Positions 10,239 through 20,829 of a DNA stretch of 64,000 bases are shown in pieces. Numbering within the stretch: the stretch's first letter is position 1; every line of letters starts with the position of its first letter. The notes under the pieces were generated by a model that was given only the letters and a program-made list of their open reading frames with translations, did no database searches and was not told the DNA's origin. The position numbers and the translations under genes were made by a program. The DNA is from Pseudogymnoascus destructans (Eukaryota; Ascomycota; Leotiomycetes; Thelebolales; Thelebolaceae), in contig NW_020167524.1 in NCBI RefSeq assembly GCF_001641265.1, forward strand, positions 992,001 through 1,056,000. Reading direction: 5' to 3'.

Positions 10239-12017
10239 TGTAATGGTGGGTGCATCAGATGTGAGAATCTAACCACCCAAGGAAGGGATGATTTTACTAA
10301 GACAACACACTGTCTTAGGAAACAGAGCCAAAGGGTTGTAGCTTAGACTATTCCACAATGCAGCAATCAAGTGTATAATGTAGTGAAGTGGTTTAGACAA
10401 GTTGTACAAATGTTGAGTCTGAGAACTCAGGAATAAGTCAGAGGTTAGCACCTCACTGACTTTTCAGAAACAAGGAGTAACAAGATCAATGCTTGGAAGC
10501 TTGGAAAAGACGTGGAAGTATGTGATAGTCGATTTACTGTATTGTCTTGCCCTTTCTTAAGGAAAGGGCAATCCTATTTATGCTAAAGGAGTGTAGTTCT
10601 CTCATTTTCCAAGACTTTCCATGACTAACCAGGCTTGGTAACTGTAGTCGACGTAAGAGAATCCCATAGAACCATCTCCTAGGTTCCTAGCCTATAGGAA
10701 GTGAACGGAGGTCCAAGGTCAGAGTACCCTATAGACAAATTATGTCATAACTTAACCAATCTTGTGGGTAACTAAGGAGCGATGATGTGTAATCAATCAT
10801 AGAGGGTTGTAGAAGCTTTTGGAGCTATCGTTCATGTCACTAGGCCTCTAGTTGATAGACATATGTCATGTGTAGTATTAGCCCAGTAACTAAGGAGTGA
10901 TGTCATGTAATGAATCATAGAGGGTTGTAGAGATATGCTATGTGGTCATATCGGCCCAGTAACTAAGGAGCAATGACGTGTAATGAATCATAGAGGGTTG
11001 TAGCAATCGTTGAGTAGTATTGCTCTTGTGTTTGGTTTGATAAGCCAAAATATGTATAGTGACTTGTGTCATACTGGCATTCGTTGCACTCAGTTTGCTA
11101 TCAAACTCAAGAGCAAACTTAAAAATCTCCTCCTCAAACCTACAAGTCACTATGACATATTTTAACTTATCACACCAACAACAAGAGCAATACTACTCAA
11201 CGATTGCTACAACTCTCTATGATTCATTACACGTCATTGCTCCTTAGTTACTGGGCCGATATAACCACATAGCATATCTCTACAACCCTCTATGATTCAT
11301 TACATGACATCACTCCTTAGTTACTGGGCTAATACTACACATGACATATGTCTATCAACTAGAGGCCTAGTGACATGAACGATAGCTCCAAAAGCTTCTA
11401 CAACCCTCTATGATTGATTACACATCATCGCTCCTTAGTTCCCACAAGATTGGTTAAGTTATGACATAATTTGTCTATAGGTACTCTGACCTTGGACCTC
11501 CTTTTCACTTCCTATAGGCTAGGAACCCAAGAGATGGTTCTATGGGATTCTCTTACGTTCACTACATGATTAGCAAGCTAGTTGTGGGTCGCACTTGATT
11601 TCTAATACATTTACCAAGCCTGGTTAGTCATGGAAAGTCATGGAAAATGAGAGAACTACACTCCTTTGGCATAAATAGGATTGCCCTTTCCTTAAGAAAG
11701 GGCAAGCAGGCAATACATTAAATCGACTAGCACATACTTCTACGTCTTTTCCAAGCTTCCAAGCATTGATCTTGTTATTCTCTGTTTTTGAAAAGTCAGT
11801 GAGGTGCTAACCTCTGACTTACCCCTGAGTTCTCAGACTCAACATTTGTTGCAACTTGTCTAAACCACTTCACCACATCATACACCTGATTGCTGCGTTG
11901 TGGAATAGTCTAAGCTACAACCCTTTGGCTCTGTTTCCTAAGACAGTGTGTTGTCTTAGTAAAATCATCCCTTCCTTGGGTGGCTAGATTCTCATATCTG
12001 GTGCACCCACCATTACA
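10239..12017. repeat. 1.8-kb foldback: two LTR-like repeats head to head
   Basis: Left arm 10239-11066 and right arm 11143-12017 are inverted copies separated by a 76-bp spacer. Both outer ends are the TGTAATGG terminus. The right arm carries about 45 bp not in the left. Inside each arm the motif ACTAAGGAG..TAATCATAGAGGGTTGTAG recurs three times. The spacer encodes, on the minus strand, the same short peptide context (FALEFDSKLSATN) that precedes the Gypsy pol relic at 54150. The right copy is therefore longer at its inner end. Transcripts would fold into a hairpin of over 800 bp. Confidence 0.85.
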
Positions 12018-12128
12018 TTGCTACCTACGACCCTAAACTAACTACCCTCTGAGCCAGGGCGCACTCACCACCGTAACCCTTGTGGGAGCCACCCTTCCCA
12101 AACGTCTCACCGGCATCACAACAAGCAG

Positions 12129-12926
12129 CTACCACCGAGAGAGACGAAGGGTCGAAGCGACCCCATGCGAAGAGTCAGGCCCGAGTCCCCTCCGACACAG
12201 GGCCTCCCTCCACCCTACTCCCATTTTCCCCCTCCCCATAACCCGCACCAATGGTGCCCTCCTCCTCCCCCCAGTGCGGTCCGGGACCATCGCGGTGACA
12301 GCGACGGCAGGAAGTCCGCCCAGGGCAGCCACCACTTCCCCCAAAAGAGCCGGCATGCTCCCCTGCTCCATCCGAAGACGGCGCAGCGATGACCGGATTT
12401 GCTGAACCGTGTCAGCACCGAAACAACATAGGACAGGGGTATACTCACACCCATACCCGCCTCGATGGCGGCGCGCGTGGCGCAGAGCTCCTCGTAGGAG
12501 TCGCGCTCCACGACGGAACGAAACTTGGGAACACTTTGGGCAGCCACGAGGGCCACCCGATTTGCCTCTGAGGCAGCGGCCGCAACATCTGCGGCGACGA
12601 CAGGGATGGTTGCTTCTGCAGCGACGAGGGCGCGGTATTCCTCATTGAGGAACCAGGGCAGCTATTCACCCAAATGGTTAGCAACAGCCAACCAACCAAC
12701 AGAACGCCACAAGGAAACTCACTGGGACACAGGTGGAGTGCTGCGTAGTGCAGTACTTGCACTTTGAGCTCGAGGGAGACCAGACGCAATCATGCGCCGG
12801 GACACCCTGAGCTTTGGCCCGAAGGCAACGCCACACAGGACCCGGAAAGCGACCGAGGGCTCCGGCAGGCGTGGGGATCGGCATCGTCAATTGTTCAGGA
12901 TCCATGCTCCCGTCAGCCAAGCCCAC
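12129..12926 (-). CDS. Hypothetical Cys-rich protein, antisense to an LTR element (3 exons)
   Basis: I do not recognise this gene by name. A consistent model on the minus strand has exons 12926-12723, 12661-12449 and 12362-12129. Two GT..AG introns fall between whole codons, giving about 216 residues. Exon 1 carries C34, C47, C56, C59 and C66, i.e. a C-x2-C-x6-C group like half of a fungal binuclear zinc cluster. An alanine-rich segment likely to be helical follows (VVAADVAAAASEANR region). It lies upstream of a 3' LTR (13896-14153) and runs opposite to it. The intact Gypsy at 38632 has a comparable antisense zinc ORF in the same place. The third exon is the least certain. Confidence 0.45.
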
Positions 12927-13288
12927 GTTATCACTTGCATGCTGAGCACGTTCCCGTCACCTACTCGTTTGGGTGGATTGTTGTATTCTAAACAATCAGT
13001 TAGTATACAGCTATAGGAATGGAGGGGGCCACTTATCAGTCTTGACGTGGATACTGTTGACGTTGTTGTTGTAAGGGAAAAACAGGAAGAGGTGGGCGAA
13101 GCGGAGTACTCAAATGTTGGCTTACAACAATAAATTCCAAATCGGGCTAGCGCGATCACTTCCCCTTTCACATTTACGAAGGTTTAACTCAAACGCTTAG
13201 CGGATACTTCCCGGTGCCCATTCGGACCACCAAGATGGAAAGTGAGATTGAACAAAGCCAACTCCAGTGTCGCATTCCACGAGGTGGT
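12927..13288. other. Non-coding, probably Gypsy 3' internal region
   Basis: No convincing frame was found. It would be the promoter side of the minus-strand gene and part of the internal DNA of the element whose 3' LTR is at 13896-14153. Confidence 0.4.
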
Positions 13289-13685
13289 TGTTACGGCTAT
13301 AATAACATGATGTCATGGTTACAGGGCCAGGGCCTAGTAACGTGACGTGTGAGTCACAGTGGGAAGCGGCGTAGGTTGCCATGTGACGGGGCTAATGGAT
13401 AGTTGCAGAAACTAGTGGATATTGGATAGTTGAGCTATCCACGAACTATCCTGAATATCTAGCTATCCGCCAACTATCCAGATTACCCATGAGGCACGAC
13501 GCCACTATATAAGTAGATAGTATTTCCTTAGATAGGAGCTTCGTGCTCAACTCAATATAGTATTCTTTACAATACTGTAACGTGTTACTTGGAAAGCCTT
13601 TGTGTCTAATCCCCTGCCTCCTCTGTCAAGTCAACCTTACGCAAGAAACCTCTGTGTCTTCTATCATTTAGAAGTCAGTGTTACA
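13289..13685 (+). mobile_element. Solo LTR (397 bp) with 5-bp target duplication
   Basis: It starts TGTTACGG and ends GTGTTACA, with GTGGT directly on both sides. The last ~185 bp (TATA box ACTATATAAGTAG, then the R/U5 region) closely match the LTR of the intact Gypsy at 38632. The 5' U3 part is different and carries GGATAGTTG-type repeats. It is a relative of that family left after LTR-LTR recombination. The insertion splits the internal region of another element. Confidence 0.85.
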
Positions 13686-13895
13686 GTGGTGTTACGGTAC
13701 CCTCCAAGAACAGCCACCTCTGCACACAAAGCACCTTCCTGACACATTGTACAAATGGGGGAGTTCCTGATGCACGTACCGCTGGAATTTTCACCAACAA
13801 GGAACGCCCAGCTTGCGGATACCATTCAGAGAGGTTACGGAAAGGACCCTGATGGCATGTTTTGTGGACAAAGCACTCTCTTAGGAGGGGGGTAG
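13686..13895 (+). other. End of a Gypsy internal region with polypurine tract
   Basis: A readable tail ends in a stop overlapping a purine run (GGAGGGGGGTAG) just before the LTR at 13896. That position and composition are those of a polypurine tract for plus-strand priming. Confidence 0.55.
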
Positions 13896-14153
13896 TGTAA
13901 GGATGCCTTCTCGTCTCTCATTCTAGGGAGTAGACTCTGGGTAGCTGCAGGGTCACGTGTGATCATTTGGGTGGGCTAACCGAGTCGGAACCGAGTCGGA
14001 TGGTTTTCGGGTACTTGAGACAATCGACTCACGGGGTTCCCCCTCCATCTTTTTTGTATCCTTCATAGTAGACCTATAGGATAGCATCCGTTTAGCCTCC
14101 GACTCGCACTCTCATATGCTATTACTGTGAGCTGGGTGCCCTGTGTCCTTACA
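13896..14153 (+). mobile_element. LTR (258 bp), TGTAAGG..CTTACA family, probably 3' LTR
   Basis: Its ends are TGTAAGGATGCC and GTCCTTACA. The same family occurs reversed as a 372-bp solo LTR at 62672-63043. The purine tract immediately upstream and the lack of matching flanks (GGTAG / GTAAC) indicate a 3' LTR rather than a solo LTR. The 5' half of the element is missing. Confidence 0.75.
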
Positions 14154-14158
14154 GTAAC

Positions 14159-14372
14159 TATAGAGGGTTGTAGAGATATGCTATGTGGTAATATCAGCCC
14201 AGTAACTAAGGAGCAATGACGTGTAATGAATCATAGAGGGTTGTAGCAATTGTTGAGTAGTATTGCTCTTGTTGTTGGTGTGATAAGCCAAAATATGTAT
14301 AGTGACTTGTAGGTTTGAGGAGGAGATTTCTAAGTTTGCTCTTGAGTTTGATAGCAAACTGAGTGTTACATG
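14159..14372 (+). repeat. 3' part of the TGTAATGG-type repeat
   Basis: It matches the inner ends of the foldback arms and 53940-54155, including TAGAGGGTTGTAG motifs and the AAATATGTATAGTGACTTG segment. It is fused to the hAT relic at about 14372. Confidence 0.7.
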
Positions 14373-15462
14373 CGCGGATTCCAGTAAGCTTCAATAGTAA
14401 TATTGAAGTTAAGAATACTCTTGGTAAGCTACGAAGACATATCTATGTATTCAGAAATTGAAGGCAATGGAAAGATGCTCTTCAAAAGCAGACTATAGCA
14501 GCTGGTCTTAAGAAGCTACAACTATCACTCGATATGCCAGTCTGGTGGAACTCAATGTATGAAATGTTTCAACAGCTATTAAACTACAGACGCCAATTAT
14601 AGCGATCTGTGCTACTCAGAAAATGGATCTAAGTATGAGAGATATCGCTCTTACACCAGAGGATTGGATAACGCTCCACGCTCTTCAGAATTTCTTCTTT
14701 ATATTTGTTAAGCCATCGCAAAAGCTACGAGCAAGCTTATATCCAACGCTCAACTTCGCAATTCCTCAGTATCTAAAGATGATAAAGAAGCTTGAGGCTT
14801 TACAGCAGGAAGTTGGTATATCATCAACGATCAGCCTAGCTTGTATCGCTGCTCATAAGAAGCTTAATGAGTACTATACGCTTGCTATGAATCAACGATG
14901 GAGTCATTCAGGGGTAGCTACAATTTGCGATCCATGTATGAATCTTAACATATTCAACAGTCTTTGGCCAAGCAGTACTGAAGAAGTCAAACGGAATAGG
15001 GTTAAGCAGCAGTTCCACGACATCTTTATTTAATATAGAGGCTGCCAATACTGTCTTGAAGAAGAGAAAAGGGAAGCTGAGGCTGATTTACCACAATTAC
15101 CTACAGAACCTGACTCTGACAACGATTTATATATCTCTCATAGTATTTACCAAGAACCAGAATGGAAGCGCTGGCTTGTTGAGCCCTGGCCAGGTCTAGC
15201 AACAGATATCCTCAAATATTGGGCGGCAAAGCAATATCAATATCCAATTATACCTGCAATTGCTCGAGACCATTTGGCAATTCCTGCAACATCAGCTCCA
15301 TCAGAACGGGTCTTTAGTAATGGAGCTGATATTCTTACGAAGAAAAGGAACAGGCTCTCTCCTGAAACGCTTCGATATTTACTCTGTTTATGGGATTGGG
15401 GTCATATACTAGAGGTTGAAGAAAGTGAAGCCGAAGACGCTGATGACGAGGGGGAAGAGTAG
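14373..15462 (+). pseudogene. hAT transposase pseudogene (3' half)
   Basis: Successive frames encode the RNase H-like middle (LGKLRRHIYVFRN-like, then LSLDMPVWWNS), a frame at 14623-15033 with IATICDP-type motifs, an acidic linker, and the SAPSERVFS dimerisation domain ending at 15462. Stops and frame shifts near 14490, 14600 and 15035 break it. The N-terminal BED finger and first catalytic region are absent. Relatives lie at 6479, 25807 and 26711. Confidence 0.8.
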
Positions 15463-15648
15463 TTATATAAGTTATTTTATCTATTCTATTTTTATATTTT
15501 AAGCCTCATTATCCTGAAGATCTGGATATAACCCGTATCTATCCGTCAGACCTCAGACGGATCATGATCTTACCTGTGAGGGCTCAGGATCAGATCCGGA
15601 TATGATCCGCTGAATACTGCCTGCTCCTTTCGAGCACCCCTAGGTGGT

Positions 15649-15837
15649 TGTAATGGTGGGTGCACCAGATGTGAGAATCTAGCCACCCAAGGAAGGGATG
15701 ATTTTACTAAGACAACACACTGTCTTAGGAAACAGAGCCAAAGGGTTGTAGCTTAGACTATTCCACAACGCAGCAATCAGGTGTATGATGTAGTGAAGTG
15801 TTTCAGACAAGTTGTAACAAATGTTGAGTCTGAGATA
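15649..15837 (+). repeat. Fragment of TGTAATGG-type LTR-like repeat, copy 2
   Basis: This is the first 189 bp of the repeat, with the typical TGTAATGG terminus. It is fused at 15838 to the interior of a pogo transposase. Same junction as at 772/773. Confidence 0.7.
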
Positions 15838-16655
15838 ATCATCTGCCAGACCCCTTGTGTTCGTACACGTGTATGCTGATTAAAGTGTTTTATCCAGTCT
15901 AGACCTGCATCATTGTCGCTCCAGCCATTTGGTGAGGTCTTGATGGCCCAAGTAGGTGGAAGGGCGCACTCTGTGTACCAAGGCGCAAGGTGATGCTTGC
16001 CTTGTACAATCAAGTACGCAGGCACTACAAAGCCATCTGTACTCACACATTCAATCGCTGTTGCCCATTCCTGATTACCAGACTGAAGCTGCTTTGCTCG
16101 GCCTTTTCGATCTGAGCTTGTAACAACCATATTCCCACAGATAACACCCATCATAAAGCCCGTCTCATCAAAGTTGTAGAAGTCAGCATCCTGGATGCTG
16201 TACTTCGCCTGCATGTTCTTTACCAGCTCAAACCACTTTGTTATACAATCAGGATCTTCGCAGAGGGCTCGCTGGAGGTCGTACGCACGAGAGAGACGCG
16301 TCTTAAGCTTTGGTTCATTGTGTACAAGCGGTAGGGCCAGTTTTTTCCAACTGGGGGTTCGTGACGCGTCGCACGGAGGAGATTCGCTATATCTCGTACA
16401 TCCTCAATTCGAGGTGGAAATCCTTGTGAAGCTAGGTCAAGTACGTATCGTATGAGCTCCTCTTCCTCAATTGGGGTCAATGGATGTTGTTTGTCGCAGT
16501 CTACTAGCTCGTGGTTGGCTTCCGTGTATGCGACGGGTAAGTGTTACATGTGGGACCTCATATAGCTGCGCAGCACGTCGGATGGACAGTTTGTGGGGTG
16601 ATTTGGTAGCTTGAAAGGCTAGTAAAACTCGGCCTTCATTAGCTTTCTGAGGCAT
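15838..16655 (-). pseudogene. Pogo-type transposase relic A (N-terminal half)
   Basis: The start MPQKANEGRVLLAF at 16655 is the normal N-terminus of this transposase group. An HTH region, a frameshift near 16490, the CENP-B-like segment (EEEELIRYVLDLASQGFPP), another frame change near 16340, and the catalytic domain from YNFDETGFMMGV to the region before the second Asp follow. The remaining catalytic motifs are lost at the junction with the LTR-like fragment. Pogo B is inserted 126 bp upstream of its start. Defunct. Confidence 0.85.
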
Positions 16656-16780
16656 CTTTTTGTTGTGGTGTGGTGGAGTAATTGGGTTTGAGGTTGCGAT
16701 GCTATCGGAAAGTGTTTCATTTGGTGGGATGTTCCGTTTGGTGGTAAACCACATTAGATTATAAATCATGATTATGATTA

Positions 16781-18640
16781 ACGTACATGTATAGCGAAAG
16801 CGCCAAACAAGCGAAAGCGCCAAAATTATCTACCCTCACGACAAACATTGCGATAAATCTACCACAACATTAGAAATCAATTGAAACTACTCGGAGTCCT
16901 CTTCCTCAGAGGTGTCTATTACAATCTGACACGTGCGCGCATTGTGCCCAGTCTCACCACACTTGCCACAGCGACGGGCACGGGTTTCTTCCCTTGGCTT
17001 CCGACCACGGCTTGCCCTTATTTCCTGCTCTACCTGCTGCACAACATCCCTCTCATCCTGTAGCTCTTGCGCCCCTTGTTGACTAAGTGATCCTCCTTGC
17101 TGTAGTCGTGTTTTCCTAGCTCTCCGGCGCTTGCTTAGTACTTCATTTGCCTGTCGTAGGTTTTGGTTCTCTCCCTTTAGCAGTGCTAATTGATGCATTA
17201 TTTGCGATGCACCCTTTGTAAACTGGTCAACAGCTGCATAGATTGAGGTTGGAGAGCTATTTTGATGGCGTGAAATCCGAGTTTTAATAAATGTAGACTG
17301 TGACATAGCTTCAATTGGGTTGTTTGGTGTCTGAGAAACCCAAGGTTGAGCAGTACCTGGGCGGGAGCTTGGAGGCGTTGGTGTCCTTAACTTAAGATCA
17401 AGTGTAGATATCACTCTCTCAGGGTCAAATGGAAGAAGCCCTGCCCCTCGGAACCCGCCTCAAATGTTACTTTCCGTCATTGTAGTGTTAAATGCAGCGT
17501 GGAAGGCAGGAAAGAAGTCATCCTTTGTAATATGAGAAATATGAGCCTGCATCATATCTTCAATTTGCCGACCATAGGCCTGCTTTAACGGGCCGAAACA
17601 GCCAACATCAAGTGGCTGGAGTAGATGAGAAGAGTGAGCAGGCATACAAAGCGTAATAATGTTGTGTTCCTTGCAGTACTCCTCAAACTCATCTGAGTGG
17701 TGGCTCTCATGACCATCAAGGACTAACAAGCGATAACCACCAACACTCCGGGCCTTTGTATGCTTCTCAAAGTGCTGAATCCAATCCATGCCTCTCTCGT
17801 TTGTAGTCCAGCCATTTTCAGTAACAGAAATCACCCAATCGCTTGAAAATCCACTATTCTCATACCAAGATGTAAGGTGGTTTTTGCCTGCAACAATGAT
17901 AAATGGTGGTACTGCCCAACCTTGAGAACTAACGCCTTGGATTACTGTAACCCATTCCTGATTACCAGGCTGTACCTTCTTTGCTTTTGCCCGCCCGTCT
18001 GAGCTTGTTACAACCATAGCAGTTGAGATAACGCCCATCATAAACCCAGTCTCATCAAAGTTGTAGATATCTGCTTCATCGATACCATATTTCGCAATTG
18101 TGTTACGCACAAGCTCAAACCAGCCATTAATAACTTCTGGATCTTCGCACTTAGCCCTCTGGTAGTCGTATTTGCGCTGAAAGCGTGTCTGGAGCTCTAC
18201 ACGCCGCTTAACAAAGTTTGAAGCCCAACGCGACCCAACGCGTGACGCGTCGCGTGTTGCAAGTAGTCAACTTGCCATATCTTCAACAACAGACAGCCGA
18301 GGAGGAAACCCTTTGGCAGCTAGGTCGAGTATATACTGAACAAGGACGGACTCCTCTAGGTTAGTTAATTTCCGTGAGTTGGCTTGGATATCGCGTCGTG
18401 AAGGTACACCTTCTAGACGACGACCTAGCTTGCGGTGGTCCACAGAATAGATCCTAGCAGCAACTCGAAGGCGTAACTTTGGGTCGCTTTGCATAGCCTG
18501 GATAGCTAGCACTAATTGGCTTTCATCGTTTTTATGGGGCATGTTTTGTTGTTGAGGAATTTAACATTTAGTTGGGGGGTTTGGTCACCGCATCATTTTG
18601 GCGCTTTCGCTTGTTTGGCGCTTTCGCTATACATGTACGT
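16781..18640 (-). mobile_element. Pogo-type element B, full length, non-autonomous by mutation
   Basis: TA duplications (16779-16780, 18641-18642) flank perfect inverted repeats of about 46 bp starting ACGTACATGTATAGCG and containing two copies of AGCGAAAGCGCCAAA. The 1860-bp element holds one minus-strand transposase. It lies just upstream of the pogo A relic, probably inserted into that element. Confidence 0.9.
16887..18542 (-). pseudogene. Pogo B transposase with two TGA codons
   Basis: Start MPHKNDESQLVLA at 18542. The frame is collinear over about 550 codons. It contains HTH regions, YNFDETGFMMGV (first Asp), LLVLDGHESH (second), LLQPLDVGCF (third), a coiled basic region, and a C-terminal CCHC knuckle CGKCGETGHNARTC. 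Two in-frame TGA codons (near 18268 and 17460) replace what relatives suggest were CGA or similar, consistent with C-to-T change. All catalytic residues survive, so it died by nonsense mutation only. Confidence 0.88.
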
Positions 18641-18702
18641 TATGCGCTTTGTAAATAATCGTGATTATGATTACGACCTAATAATCGTAATTGATTTTCT
18701 AA

Positions 18703-18731
18703 CTTCGCTTGTGTGATTCACACAAGCGAAG
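18703..18731. repeat. Perfect 13-bp stem hairpin with ATT loop
   Basis: CTTCGCTTGTGTG is followed by ATT and its exact reverse complement. It lies 60 bp outside the pogo B end. It could be fused TIR remnants or an excision scar. Confidence 0.6.
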
Positions 18732-19828
18732 CGATCACTGAACTTGCCACCTAAAATTGAGAAATTTACAAGATAATAACTCAACAACTTCATAATATAT
18801 TCTAAAAATGTGTGTGTATCCTTATATATACACGTAGATTCCTTTATTTTAAGCTTTAGCATGAGGAGGGGCGGGGTGTTCACGATGAGGAGGGAAGGAG
18901 GGAGGAGTAGCTGTGTGATGGCACGAGGGGATGAGGGTGCCAGGGACGATAGACGACAAGGGAAGGTACTACTCCGTAGTCTCGAGCGCAATCATGACCA
19001 CGATATCGACACGATATCGACCATGGCCACGACCACAACGCGTGCATCTCGCCTTGCCAAGACACCGGTCTCAACGCGACCACGTGGATTGCAAGGGCTG
19101 CGGAGGGTGGGAGATAGCACCGTGGTACCTGTGCAGGACGGCTCATCGAGGGGGGGAACGTGTGTGCGCGACGGCACGAGAGAGGGGCTGTCCAAGCCCC
19201 CTCTACCCTGTAGAAGGGGTTTGGAAGGAGAGGCTGCATGGGAGGCTGCATGGGAGGCTGCATGGGAGGCTGCATGGGAGGCTGCATGGGAGGCTGCATG
19301 GGGGGAGGGATGGGGGGAGGGATGGGGGGAGGGATGGTGAGGGAGAGGGGGGCAGGAGTGAACGTGGTGGTTTGTGGGGTGCGAGTGGGTGGGATGAGAG
19401 GTGGCCGTGGGGGGGTTGGGTGGGGGAGGGAGGTGGTGATGGGAAGTGTCACCGCCGAGATGAGGTGATACGTTTGGCTTCTGTTTGACTCACGGCTCTG
19501 GTTGCCTGGGTTTAGGTGTCAGAGTTGTTGGCAAAGTCTTGGAGTTGGGGTTGGACGCGGAGGCGTGGTGCAATGGTAGGCTCAGCGATAGTTCCTTGGC
19601 TTGGCTCTCATTTTGACTGACCTCATCTTTCTTGGCTTCAATCCTGCACAACATGTCGTCGCTTGGCTTCACTCCCGCCGGGTCCTGACTGAGTGACATA
19701 CTTGGATGAGGAGGTCTTGGAATTGCGATACGAAGAGAGGGGTTGAGTGTGACGAGAAGGCTTTCGCGTTCATCGCACAGAGACAGAGATAGGTATGGCG
19801 CAGGTACGCGGAGTGTGGGAGGGATATA
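18732..19828. other. Unique or low-complexity DNA without a gene
   Basis: It contains the 12-bp GGAGGCTGCATG tandem (about 19227-19300), GGGGGAGGGAT repeats after it, then G-rich DNA to 19480. Frames across it are repeat-driven and lack conserved motifs. At 19566-19576 there is a tRNA-like A-box word but no convincing tRNA. Confidence 0.5.
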
Positions 19829-19991
19829 CAGTCATAATCCGTTAAGTCGATAGCTCGGGTCCCGTAAATACCATCGAGATAGCGTAAATATCGAGATATC
19901 AAACGTATTTTGGTAGTGGACAGGGGGGATGTGGCCAGCAAAACGTATCGACTTAACGTGAATCGCGTATCGACTTAACGGATTATGACTG
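19829..19991. mobile_element. MITE, 163 bp, TA duplications
   Basis: TA at 19827-19828 and 19992-19993 flanks perfect 24-bp inverted repeats starting CAGTCATAATCCGTTAAGT. Internally, TATCGACTTAACG words repeat. There is no coding capacity. The TTAAGTCGATA theme resembles the ends of the degenerate Jerky/Tigger-type pogo at about 59955, suggesting that group mobilised it. Confidence 0.85.
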
Positions 19992-20039
19992 TATTGAAGA
20001 ACGGCGGTGGTGGGTGGTAGTGTGCGTCGGGTCGTGAGA

Positions 20040-20700
20040 GCGAATAATCTCGCCTTGTGGTCTGTGAGGGAGCTGAGATGGGGGGGGAGGGGCGGGAGGG
20101 AGGGGGAAGTAGAGAGGGGGAGGGGGGGGAGGGAGGTAGAGCGGGAGGGAGGTAGAGCGGGAGGGCGGTAGAGAGGGGGGGAGGGGAGGTAGAGCGGGAG
20201 GGAGGTAGAGAGGGAGAGAGGGAGTGGCGTCTCGGGGGTGGTGGTGGATGGTGGTGGATAGCGCTGGTGGTGGATGGTGGTGGATAGCGCTGGTGGTGGA
20301 TAGCGCTGGTGGTGGATGGCGCTGGATAGCGCTGGTGGTGGATGGTGGTGGATAGCGCTGGCGGTGGATGGCGGTGGATGGCGCTGGTGGTGGATGGCGC
20401 TGGATGGCGCTGGATAGCGCTGGGTAGCGCTGGGTAGCGCTGGATGGCGCCCATCGTCCACAAACCCGCAACCCAATCGCAGCTCCGTCTGACGCCACGC
20501 CCCTCAACCTCACATCCCCATCCCCCCTTCTCCCCTTCCCCCCTTCCCCCCTTCCCCCCTTCCCCCCTTCCCCCCTTCCCCCCTTCCCCCCTTCCCCCCT
20601 TCCCCCCTTCCCCTCTTCCCCTTCCCCCCTTCCCTCCTTCCCCTTCCCTCCCTTCCCCCCACTTCCCCCCACCCCTCCCCCCTTCCCCCTTCCCCCAACG
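20040..20700. repeat. Low-complexity block: purine run, minisatellite, pyrimidine run
   Basis: 20070-20230 is almost pure purine (GGGAGGTAGAGC-like units). 20230-20445 is a minisatellite of GGTGGATAGCGCT-like units. 20515-20695 is almost pure pyrimidine (TTCCCCCC units). The outer blocks are roughly complementary. Proline- and glycine-rich frames here are composition artefacts. Confidence 0.85.
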
Positions 20701-20829
20701 ACCAACGACCAACGACAGTTCTACTCCCACTACTCCGTACCCCGTACTCCCAATACCCAAATCGCGATCCACCTCAACTGCGATTGACTTCTATTTGCCA
20801 CCACCCACTACAATCCTCTAGACCATCTC

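Noticed and set aside
10770..11000. Three spaced copies of ATAGAGGGTTGTAG suggesting a CRISPR-like array
   Set aside because: The spacers are themselves repeats shared with other copies, and the genome is eukaryotic. They are internal repeats of an LTR-like element.
19566..19645. tRNA-like A-box (TGGTGCAATGG) with a weak B-box-like word about 65 nt downstream
   Set aside because: No acceptor stem or anticodon arm can be folded and the B-box has two mismatches. At most it is a decayed SINE or tRNA relic.
20444..20821. Proline/serine-rich and glycine-rich ORFs over 100 codons
   Set aside because: Composition artefacts of pyrimidine and purine runs. No conserved motif.
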